Shown here in pieces: positions 5,913 to 12,616 of a DNA stretch of 15,531 bases. A model generated the notes under the pieces. That model saw only the letters and a program-made list of their open reading frames with translations. It ran no database searches and was not told the origin of the DNA. The first letter of the stretch is position 1. Every line of letters starts with the position of its first letter. The stretch comes from Lachnospiraceae bacterium. GTDB taxonomy: Bacteria; Bacillota_A; Clostridia; Lachnospirales; Lachnospiraceae. Position numbers and translations under genes: made by a program. Location of the stretch: positions 1 through 15,531 of the forward strand of contig JAGADM010000033.1 of NCBI GenBank assembly GCA_017613595.1, in the 5' to 3' direction.

Positions 5913-8312
5913 ATGTATAAGCTTTTCTTTATTGCCCGGAACAATATGAAAAAGCAGAAGGGCGACATGATCACATTCCTTCTGTTCACGATGCTTGCTT
6001 CGTACCTGATCTTCCAGTGCGCTTCGGCGCTTCTCGGAATGGGAAAGGTAATGAACAGCCGGTTTGAAGACGTGAACGGCGCGGAGGTGCTCATCTTCGG
6101 AGACGATTATGAAGAGGAAGTTGCGGCGTGGGAGCAGGCTTTAGCCGAAACCAAGGACATTATCGATGTGGAAAAGACGCCGTTTCTCAGGTTGTACTGC
6201 TCTTACCGGAATACGAAGGACAAGGAGTTTGAGGAATACGAGTTTTATGTAGAGCCGTACACCGTCAACCCGAAGTACATGAACCTCGGAATCGATTCGA
6301 AGAACCTTGGTGAGGACGACATGCTGGTTCCGATGTTTTTAAAGAGCCGCTTCGCAGTCGGCGACACGATGGAACTGAAGTTCAACGATACCGTGTATTC
6401 CTTCCGCGTTGCGGGCTATACCGAGGACCCGTACTTCTCTTCCTCCATTAACGTTACAATCTATTACTGCCATATGTCGCAGGCGAGGATCGATACGATT
6501 GCGGCGAGCCATCCCGGACTTGCGGGAATGGGCATGGTGTTCCGCGGCAAAGTGGACGAAAAGGCACTGGAGGACGGGCTTCTGACCGCGGATGTCGAAA
6601 AGGCGGTTACGACAGCTTACCACCGGCTGATCGCATCCTCCGAGGAGGAGCATCCGGAGCGGAATTACAACAATTTTACGGCGGTTAACTGGCAGATGAT
6701 GCGCGGCGGCGCACAGTTCCTTCCGCAGGTCGTGATGGCGGTTGTTCTTCTGTTCGCAGTCATCGTTCTGGTCGTCGCATTTGTCATCATTGCTTACGGC
6801 GTACGGGATTTCATCCTGCGGAACATGAAGAATACCGGAATTCTGGAGGCCGCCGGTTATACGACCGCAACCCTTCGCGCTGCACTCTGCGTACAGATCG
6901 TGACCGTCGCATTGGTCGGAAGTTTGATCGGTATTATTGCGGGTCTGTTAACGCAGAAGCCCTTCGGAAACCTTGTGAGCGGTATCCTCGGGATTTCGTG
7001 GAACCAGCCGGTTCACTGGGGTGCGGCAATCGGCACGCTTCTCGGACTTTCGCTTACGACGTTTTTGATCGCCTGGGTTCTCGGCGGACGTTATAAGAAG
7101 ATTACGGTTCTCGACGCGCTGCGTGGCGGAATCAATACCCATAACTACAAGAAAAATCATATTCCGCTTGATAAGTCGGCCATGCCGCTTCCGGTTGCGA
7201 TGTCCCTTAAGAGCACTCTCGGTGGAAAGAGGAGAAGCATTCTTCTGATTGCGATCACGGCGATTCTTGCGATCGCGATGACCTGCGGCTTCGCTCTTTA
7301 CGAGTCGTTCGGCATGAATAAAAACGCGATGGGCGAGATGTTCGCGTTTGAGATCGGTACGATTCAGGTCATGAACGTAGACCCTGCCTGCGAAGAGGAT
7401 CTGCAGAAGATGGAAGGGGTCAGCAACAGCCTGATGTATGTCGGATTTGAGCCGGTCATCCGGTTCGGTGACAAGGAGTATTCCGCTTACACATTTGCCG
7501 ACGAGGATACAAATAAGCGTCTCAATCTGATGATGCTGAAGGGCCGCGTGGAGATGCATGACAACGAGATCCTTCTGACGCAGGCGCTTGCCGAGGAACT
7601 CGGCTGCGGAATCGGAGACGTTGTAACGGTGACGCTCGGAAAGAAGTCGGAGGAATATATCGTTACGGGCTTTGACCAGCGGATGGAGCGAATGGGCAGA
7701 ACCGCAAACATGACGCTTGCGGGAGCCGTGAAAGTGCTCGGTTCCGTTGAAAAGGTAACCTTTATCATTACCGCGAAGGAAGGCTACGGCTTCTCTGATA
7801 TGGAAAAGGGAGTACGCTCCGTCTGTGCGGCGCATGACTGCAATGACTTTGTTATCGTCAACAGCGAGAAGTACATGAAGGTTACGACCGGCACGGTTTC
7901 GATAGCCATGAAAGCGGTATGTGCCGTAATCTCCCTGATTACCATCTTCATCGTATCCTTTACCATCGCCCTGATCATTCGCGGAAAGATCACTCGCGAA
8001 TGGCGTTCCATGGGCATTGATAAGGCGCTCGGTATGACGAGCGGCCAGCAGATTGTACAAATCATGCTTTCAAACCTTCCCGCCGTAATCATAGGGAGCA
8101 TCCTCGGGGTCGTTCTTGCAGGCCCCGCTGGAAGCGCCCTGTGCCGTGTGATCTTCAGTCTGTTCGGCATGAAGAAGGTCGTTTTCGGCGCATCGCTCTT
8201 CTTTAAAACCATAAGCGCCGCAAGTATCATCCTGATGGCAGCAGTTACCGCCGCCCTCATGGGTTTGCGTGTACGCCGCATGAAGCCGGTTGAGATGATC
8301 ACGGAGGAATAA
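5913..8312 (+). CDS. ABC transporter permease with two FtsX-like domains
   Basis: A 799-residue membrane protein, partner of the preceding ATPase. The hydrophobic pattern is two repeats of four helices: about 18-42, 268-297, 322-348, 368-391, then 441-465, 661-690, 715-740 and 765-785. Each repeat has a large extracytoplasmic domain, about 43-267 and 466-660. The coupling segments GILEAAGYTTATLRAA and GIDKALGMTSGQQI are typical of FtsX domains. This is an eight-helix double-FtsX design, not the ten-helix BceB design, so peptide-antibiotic detoxification is possible but not shown; lipid, lipoprotein or peptide export is equally open. Its ribosome binding site is GGGGTGG in the end of the ATPase gene. 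A strong terminator follows, then a separately promoted two-component pair that probably controls or senses through it. Confidence 0.93.
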   Translation: MYKLFFIARNNMKKQKGDMITFLLFTMLASYLIFQCASALLGMGKVMNSRFEDVNGAEVLIFGDDYEEEVAAWEQALAETKDIIDVEKTPFLRLYCSYRNTKDKEFEEYEFYVEPYTVNPKYMNLGIDSKNLGEDDMLVPMFLKSRFAVGDTMELKFNDTVYSFRVAGYTEDPYFSSSINVTIYYCHMSQARIDTIAASHPGLAGMGMVFRGKVDEKALEDGLLTADVEKAVTTAYHRLIASSEEEHPERNYNNFTAVNWQMMRGGAQFLPQVVMAVVLLFAVIVLVVAFVIIAYGVRDFILRNMKNTGILEAAGYTTATLRAALCVQIVTVALVGSLIGIIAGLLTQKPFGNLVSGILGISWNQPVHWGAAIGTLLGLSLTTFLIAWVLGGRYKKITVLDALRGGINTHNYKKNHIPLDKSAMPLPVAMSLKSTLGGKRRSILLIAITAILAIAMTCGFALYESFGMNKNAMGEMFAFEIGTIQVMNVDPACEEDLQKMEGVSNSLMYVGFEPVIRFGDKEYSAYTFADEDTNKRLNLMMLKGRVEMHDNEILLTQALAEELGCGIGDVVTVTLGKKSEEYIVTGFDQRMERMGRTANMTLAGAVKVLGSVEKVTFIITAKEGYGFSDMEKGVRSVCAAHDCNDFVIVNSEKYMKVTTGTVSIAMKAVCAVISLITIFIVSFTIALIIRGKITREWRSMGIDKALGMTSGQQIVQIMLSNLPAVIIGSILGVVLAGPAGSALCRVIFSLFGMKKVVFGASLFFKTISAASIILMAAVTAALMGLRVRRMKPVEMITEE

Positions 8313-8322
8313 AGAGAAAATG

Positions 8323-8358
8323 CGGGAAGTCCTGTTATTCGGGGCTTCCCGTTTCTTT
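8323..8358 (+). terminator. Rho-independent terminator after the permease gene
   Basis: Ten-pair stem (8323-8332 with 8342-8351, one T.G pair), nine-base loop, then TTTCTTT (8352-8358). It ends the ABC transporter operon. Confidence 0.87.
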
Positions 8359-8405
8359 GCGGCAAATGTTGCCGGACCGGTCCGCTTTTCCGCGCCGTTT
8401 CGGTC

Positions 8406-8434
8406 TTTTGCTTTTCTTTCCGGCGTGCTATACT
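8406..8434 (+). promoter_or_regulatory. Promoter of the two-component operon
   Basis: An extended -10 element TGCTATACT (8426-8434) with a weak -35 TTTTGC (8406-8411) at 17 bases. The predicted start is near 8441, inside an inverted repeat. It gives the regulator genes a promoter separate from that of the transporter. Confidence 0.6.
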
Positions 8435-8453
8435 GTTCTTAACAGCGGAACAG
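8433..8453. repeat. Nested inverted repeats at the predicted transcription start (possible operator)
   Basis: CTGTT (8433-8437) is inverted at AACAG (8441-8445), and CTGTTC (8433-8438) again at GAACAG (8448-8453), so AACAG occurs twice with 8-base period. The block overlaps the -10 box and start site, the place for a repressor or autoregulator. A binding role is inferred only from position and symmetry. Confidence 0.4.
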
Positions 8454-8488
8454 ATCCGGCGGAAGATACATGGAAATCGGAGGGAACC

Positions 8489-9256
8489 ATGCATTATCAG
8501 GTTTTGATTGTGGATGATGAGATTGAACTTGCGAAGATGACAGCGGAATATCTCACGATGTTCGATATAACGGCCGCAAGCGTATACAGCGCTGCGGACT
8601 GCTATGCTTTCTTTGAGGACAATACGGCGGAAATGATCCTTTTAGATATCAATCTCGGGGACGGATCCGGCTTCTCGGTCTGCAAAAAACTGCGTGAGGA
8701 GTATAATCTTCCGATTCTTTTCATCAGCGCGCGGCAGAGCGATGACGATGTCCTTGCGGCACTCAGCATCGGCGGCGACGATTATATCAAAAAGCCGTAC
8801 AGTCTGTCTGTACTGCTGGCGAAGGTAAAGGTCAATCTGAAGCGCATCGGAGAGCTTCGCGCCGTGCAAGAGGCGGAGCGCACAATGGCACCAGGACAGT
8901 GCCCTGCAGACGGAACGGCACCCGGAAAGAGCGCCCTGGGAACGGGCGGACCGGCAGATCCCTCTGCGGAACAGCTGTCGATCGATCCGGCCACGATGTC
9001 GGCGATCCGCGGCGGCGAGCGGATCCCGTTAAAGGCGAAAGAATTTGCCCTTCTGAAATGCCTTTATGATCATAAAAATACGATTGTCACGAAGGAAGTC
9101 CTTTTCAACGAAGTATGGGGCGATGCATTTTACAGCGACGGAACGCTGAATGTTCATATCCGTAAGCTCCGTGAGAAACTGGAGGAGGACCCGAACGCCC
9201 CGAAACGGATTAAAACCGTCTGGGGTACAGGATATATTTTGGAGACGGAAGCATGA
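8489..9256 (+). CDS. OmpR/PhoB-family response regulator
   Basis: A 255-residue DNA-binding regulator, phosphorylated by the kinase encoded next. The receiver domain (1-120) has the acidic pocket Asp9-Asp10, phospho-acceptor Asp53 in LLDINLGDGSG, Ser80 in FISAR and Lys102 in KKPYS. The C-terminal winged helix (about 162-255) shows LKAKEFALLKCL, the recognition region DGTLNVHIRKLREKL and the closing WGTGYIL. Between them, residues 132-161 form an unusually long Gly/Pro/Ala-rich linker (TMAPGQCPADGTAPG...). The ATG at 8489 follows GGAGGG by 4 bases; codons further upstream fall in the promoter. The last four bases overlap the kinase start (ATGA). The targets are likely its own promoter, the upstream ABC operon, or both. 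Confidence 0.95.
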   Translation: MHYQVLIVDDEIELAKMTAEYLTMFDITAASVYSAADCYAFFEDNTAEMILLDINLGDGSGFSVCKKLREEYNLPILFISARQSDDDVLAALSIGGDDYIKKPYSLSVLLAKVKVNLKRIGELRAVQEAERTMAPGQCPADGTAPGKSALGTGGPADPSAEQLSIDPATMSAIRGGERIPLKAKEFALLKCLYDHKNTIVTKEVLFNEVWGDAFYSDGTLNVHIRKLREKLEEDPNAPKRIKTVWGTGYILETEA

Positions 9257-10563
9257 AATACCGGAATCGGATCGTAATCATATACATTTTCGTCATGCTT
9301 GCCGCGCTGGCTGTTCTCTTCGTGCTTTCGGGGCAGAAGGCACACACGAAACGGGATATGGTCGCTTATAATGATCTGATGTTCCGCATCGAAGAAGCCT
9401 ACCGTGGCGGCCGGCCGTGTGCGGAGATCGAGAAGGCGTTTGATTGCCGTATCGTTCTTTCGGAGGATGGCAATGCGGAAGTGATACGTGCCTATGCGGA
9501 TTATTCGCTTGTCATGGATTTCGCGCCGGAAAGAACGGTGATCGGACATGTTATTTTCCACGATGTCAGCGAGGAATTCCTGCAGACGCAGCAAAGGACA
9601 CGCCGGACGATGTTACTGTTCTGGGCGGTCGTATTTGCCGCGGGAATCGTATTTCTGCTCCTTCTCGACTGGTTCTTACTGAAACCGTCGCGGGAGATGA
9701 GCGGGCTTTCCGAGCAGATTGCGAAGGGCAATCTCGACATGCCGCTGCCGATCCGTAAGCACAACCCGTTCGGAAATCTCGTAGAAGGCTTCGATCTGAT
9801 GCGCGAGGAGCTGAAAGCGTCCCGCGAACGGGAAGCCGAGGCGGAAAAGGCGAAGAAGGAGCTTGTTGCGGAACTGGCCCATGACATAAAGACGCCTGTC
9901 GCGACGATCCGTGCGACCTGCGAAGTGATGGAACTGCGGCAGCAGCGGCGCATTGAGCAGCTGAAGGGATCCGCGGACGGTGAGGGAATTGCCGAAGCGG
10001 AGGACGTTTTAGAGAAGGCGCGGACCATCGCGCATAAGACCGACATGATTCAGCACCTGATGGATAATGTATTCCAGACGACGCTTGAGGAGCTGGATCG
10101 CATCGAGGTTAAACCGACGGAGGAAAGCACTTCGATCATCGAGGAATACTTCCGGAATCTTAAGAATTACGGGAATATCATTCTGGAGAATGCAATCCCG
10201 TCGTGCCTTGTTTATATGGACCGGCTGCGGATGGAGCAGGTCATCGACAACGTGGTCGGAAACTCGCACAAATACGCGGGAACGGACATCCGCGTCCGCT
10301 TTGACGAAGTGAAGATGAAGACCGCGGACCGCGAGGACGCGCCGTTTATCCGGATCCGGATCCGTGACGAGGGTCCGGGCGCTCCCGAGGAGGAGCTTCC
10401 GATGCTCATGGAAAAATACTATCGCGGCAGCGGCGCGAAGGGACAGGCAGGGTTCGGCCTCGGGCTTTATCTGACGCGCTCCTACATGGAGAAACAGGGC
10501 GGCGGCGCCGAAGTTTACAATGATAACGGCTTTGTCGCGGAGTTATACCTTCGGAAAGTATGA
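9253..10563 (+). CDS. Sensor histidine kinase
   Basis: A 436-residue membrane kinase paired with the preceding regulator. Helix 1 (about 7-26) and helix 2 (about 119-140) flank an extracytoplasmic sensor of some 90 residues. A HAMP-like segment (about 141-195) and a Lys/Glu-rich helix lead to the H-box ELAHDIKTP with phospho-acceptor His210. The ATPase domain shows the N-box VIDNVVGNSHKYA (Asn337), G1 DEGPG (Asp372) and G2 GFGLGLYL (400-407). The dimerisation hairpin is somewhat long, with a charged turn around 228-250. The sensor is larger than the almost loop-free sensor of BceS-type kinases, so it may detect its signal directly. The gene starts within the regulator's stop codon (ATGA) and ends at a terminator. 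Confidence 0.94.
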   Translation: MKYRNRIVIIYIFVMLAALAVLFVLSGQKAHTKRDMVAYNDLMFRIEEAYRGGRPCAEIEKAFDCRIVLSEDGNAEVIRAYADYSLVMDFAPERTVIGHVIFHDVSEEFLQTQQRTRRTMLLFWAVVFAAGIVFLLLLDWFLLKPSREMSGLSEQIAKGNLDMPLPIRKHNPFGNLVEGFDLMREELKASREREAEAEKAKKELVAELAHDIKTPVATIRATCEVMELRQQRRIEQLKGSADGEGIAEAEDVLEKARTIAHKTDMIQHLMDNVFQTTLEELDRIEVKPTEESTSIIEEYFRNLKNYGNIILENAIPSCLVYMDRLRMEQVIDNVVGNSHKYAGTDIRVRFDEVKMKTADREDAPFIRIRIRDEGPGAPEEELPMLMEKYYRGSGAKGQAGFGLGLYLTRSYMEKQGGGAEVYNDNGFVAELYLRKV

Positions 10564-10569
10564 TTAATA

Positions 10570-10609
10570 CGGCGGGAGACGGGTCTTCCGCCGATATTTA
10601 TTCTTTTCT
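10570..10609 (+). terminator. Rho-independent terminator after the kinase gene
   Basis: Ten-pair stem (10570-10579 with 10584-10593, one G.T pair), four-base loop CGGG, then the T-rich run ATATTTATTCTTTTCTT. It begins 6 bases after the kinase stop codon. Confidence 0.85.
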
Positions 10610-10623
10610 TTTGGAAAATGATA

Positions 10624-10632
10624 TGCTATAAT
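10624..10632 (+). promoter_or_regulatory. Extended -10 promoter for the NAGPA operon
   Basis: TGCTATAAT (10624-10632) combines a TGn extension with a perfect -10. The -35 region 17 bases upstream (TTTTCT) is poor, as is usual for extended -10 promoters. The predicted start is near 10639. Confidence 0.7.
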
Positions 10633-10672
10633 ATTCAAACGTTCTGCATAATAACATCTGAGGGGGAATATC

Positions 10673-11680
10673 GTGAAAAAGCAGAGACCGATTTGGGCGA
10701 TTTGTTTCGGTTTGGTTCTGGCGGCTTTTACGACCTATGTGATGTTGGACGTATTTGTCATCAAGCGTCCGCTTGATACGAATGCGACAACGATCAATCT
10801 CGCATTGTTCGCAACACCGACACCGCCGCCGACACCGATACCTACACCGACGCCGGACGTTACACCGGATGTGACGGGACCGGCAGAGCCTACGGAAACG
10901 CCGACACCGACACCTACGCCGACGCCGTCGTATTTTTCGGAGGAGGTCATCGCGACCGATACGTTCTATTCGAACGACCATCTGTCCATTACCATTTCCG
11001 AGTACCGTGAACACAATACGCAGATCCATGTGGCGGAAGTCCGTGTCAGCTCGGCACAGTATCTTCTGACCGCGTTTGCCAACGACACATACGGACGGAA
11101 CATTTACCAGAAGCCTTCCGAGACCGGCAAGCGTGTGGGTGCCGTATTCCAGATCAACGGCGACAACTACGGCTCGCGTGAGGGCGGATACGTTATCCGT
11201 AACGGCGTGCTTTACCGTAAGAAGGGCAACAGCAACAAGAAAATGGACGTCCTGTGCATCATGCCGGACGGTGATTTCTACTTTACGCACTCGAACCGTG
11301 AGACAGCGCAGGAGCTGATGGACAAGGGCGCATGGCAGGGATTTACCTTCGGACCGGTGCTTGTGGATAACAGCGAGATCAAGGTCGGCGTCAAGGACGA
11401 GGTAGACCTTTGTTATGTGACGAACCCGCGTACCGCGATCGGCATGATCGAACCGCTGCATTACATCTTCCTTGTGGCGGACGGACGTACGGCGAAGAGC
11501 CACGGGCTTTCAATCTACCAGGTGGCGGACTTTATGCTCCGTCTCGGCTGCACCAAAGTTTACAACATGGACGGCGGCGGGTCATCAACCATGGTTTTCC
11601 AGAACAAGGTTGTGAACTTCCCGACTTCCGACGGACCTTATTACGAAAGGGGCGTGTCTGACATTGTCTACCTGCGGTAA
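10673..11680 (+). CDS. Membrane-anchored phosphodiester glycosidase (NAGPA/DUF2233 domain) protein
   Basis: A 335-residue extracytoplasmic protein. An N-terminal hydrophobic helix (about 7-29) after MKKQR acts as signal-anchor; no signal peptidase site is obvious. Residues 48-85 are a Thr-Pro-rich spacer, typical of wall-spanning linkers. The catalytic-type domain (about 115-335) has the family landmarks INGDNYGSR, GFTFGPVLV, NPRTAIGM, LVADGR and NMDGGGSSTM (298-307). In animals this domain removes GlcNAc from a phosphodiester; in bacteria it is thought to act on envelope glycans or exopolysaccharide, so the substrate here is open. The GTG start has AGGGGG 6 bases upstream, after a near-consensus promoter. 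It overlaps the next gene by 17 bases, suggesting coupled translation and a shared envelope role. Confidence 0.88.
   Translation: MKKQRPIWAICFGLVLAAFTTYVMLDVFVIKRPLDTNATTINLALFATPTPPPTPIPTPTPDVTPDVTGPAEPTETPTPTPTPTPSYFSEEVIATDTFYSNDHLSITISEYREHNTQIHVAEVRVSSAQYLLTAFANDTYGRNIYQKPSETGKRVGAVFQINGDNYGSREGGYVIRNGVLYRKKGNSNKKMDVLCIMPDGDFYFTHSNRETAQELMDKGAWQGFTFGPVLVDNSEIKVGVKDEVDLCYVTNPRTAIGMIEPLHYIFLVADGRTAKSHGLSIYQVADFMLRLGCTKVYNMDGGGSSTMVFQNKVVNFPTSDGPYYERGVSDIVYLR
10814..10927 (+). repeat. Thr-Pro linker coding repeat
   Basis: Degenerate tandem repeats of ACACCG/ACGCCG units encode the Thr-Pro run of the NAGPA-domain protein. Such tracts can change length by slippage without frameshift when changes come in multiples of three bases. 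Confidence 0.8.
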
Positions 11681-12134
11681 GGTTTTCCGGCTGCACTGGA
11701 AGATTTTTCTCGGTGTGACCGTATTTGTCGGGATTTTCTCGGCAGTCTATGAACATTTTGCGCACGGCGTCCGCTCGAAGCCGATGATCTTCGCATTTGC
11801 CTACCCGCTGCTTCTGGGCGTAGTTCCGATTGTGGCGCTGGCGTATCTGCGGGTGATGAAGAAGATTACCTATGAGGGAAATGTGCGTGCGGGTATTAAT
11901 CTCTTCTATTCCGGGATTGCGACGCTGACGCTCGGTTCGATTTCTTCGGGCGTTGTCGAGATCTACGGAACGACCAACCATCTGATCAAGTACTTCTATC
12001 TGGCCGGCTGTCCGATTCTGGTGGCAGGGCTTATCCTGACGGCGGTCGGACTTGTCATGAAGGTCAATCAGGCCAATAGGGCCGATGACGGGGATGACAG
12101 TATTGAGGATTTTGAAGTAACCGATTATCTGTAA
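11664..12134 (+). CDS. Four-helix membrane protein of unknown function
   Basis: I do not recognise a family. The 156-residue product has four hydrophobic segments (about 13-33, 42-66, 75-101 and 109-131) and an acidic C-terminal tail (DDGDDSIEDFEVTDYL). The TTG at 11664 overlaps the end of the NAGPA gene by 17 bases and has AAAGGGG about 11 bases upstream; later starts would remove the first helix. Overlap and shared promoter make it a likely partner of the NAGPA-domain protein at the membrane. The PPOX-family gene follows after 18 bases. Confidence 0.72.
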   Translation: MSTCGKVFRLHWKIFLGVTVFVGIFSAVYEHFAHGVRSKPMIFAFAYPLLLGVVPIVALAYLRVMKKITYEGNVRAGINLFYSGIATLTLGSISSGVVEIYGTTNHLIKYFYLAGCPILVAGLILTAVGLVMKVNQANRADDGDDSIEDFEVTDYL

Positions 12135-12152
12135 AACATAAGGAGGTATTGT

Positions 12153-12545
12153 ATGCAGGAGGTTTACGATTTTTTGAAGGCATGCGGGACTTATTATCTC
12201 GCAACGGTTGAAGGGGATCAGCCGAGAGTGCGCCCGTTCGGAACGGTGGATCTGTTCGAGGGTAAGCTTTACATCCAGACCGGAAAGGTGAAGCCCGTTT
12301 CCAAACAGCTTCACGAGAATCCGAAGGCGGAGATCTGCGGCTTCATGAACGGACAGTGGATCCGCGTGGCGGGAAAGCTGATCGCGGATGACCGCAGGGA
12401 AGCAAAGAAGCATATGTTAGATGCGTACCCGCAGCTTCGCGGCATGTACAGCGAAGACGACGGCAACACCGAAGTGTTCTACTTCGACGGCGGCACCGCT
12501 ACGATTGCTTCGTTCGGCGGAGCACCGAAGGTTATAGAGTTTTAG
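12153..12545 (+). CDS. Pyridoxamine 5'-phosphate oxidase-like flavin-binding protein
   Basis: A 130-residue split-barrel protein of the PPOX/NimA-like superfamily, cytoplasmic, probably binding FMN or a related flavin. Signs are the start LKACGTYYLATVEGDQPRVRPFG, the strand LYIQTGKVKPVSKQL and the paired ENPKAEICGFMNGQWIRVAGKL. Small members like this are often annotated as pyridoxamine oxidase or nitroimidazole reductase, but most are uncharacterised and vitamin B6 synthesis is not implied. AAGGAGG lies 6 bases before the ATG, a near-perfect ribosome binding site. It is the last gene of the NAGPA operon and ends just before a hairpin. Confidence 0.88.
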   Translation: MQEVYDFLKACGTYYLATVEGDQPRVRPFGTVDLFEGKLYIQTGKVKPVSKQLHENPKAEICGFMNGQWIRVAGKLIADDRREAKKHMLDAYPQLRGMYSEDDGNTEVFYFDGGTATIASFGGAPKVIEF

Positions 12546-12550
12546 AAAAC

Positions 12551-12581
12551 CGGGGAATCTCAGAAGGGATTCCCCGATTTC
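12551..12581 (+). terminator. Hairpin terminator after the PPOX-family gene
   Basis: Perfect 9-bp stem CGGGGAATC (12551-12559) / GATTCCCCG (12568-12576) with an eight-base loop, then only a short ATTT. Termination may be partial, which would allow read-through into the GH43 gene, for which I see no clear promoter. Confidence 0.7.
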
Positions 12582-12616
12582 GGCTTTAGAAAGCGTGATA
12601 AAAAGAGAGGAACAGA

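Noticed and set aside
6948..8060. Long open frame on the minus strand opposite the permease gene
   Set aside because: It mirrors a well-supported gene, its translation is His/Arg-rich with no family features, and it has no ribosome binding site; it is a by-product of codon use.
8357..8488. Upstream extension of the response regulator
   Set aside because: It would start in the terminator T-run and pass through the promoter; the ATG at 8489 has GGAGGG and gives a standard receiver N-terminus.
10814..10927. Possible CRISPR or other structured DNA array
   Set aside because: The repeats are short, in frame and encode a Thr-Pro linker; there are no spacers.
11532..12413. Minus-strand open frame across three plus-strand genes
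   Set aside because: Antisense to supported genes and without recognisable motifs or a plausible start.
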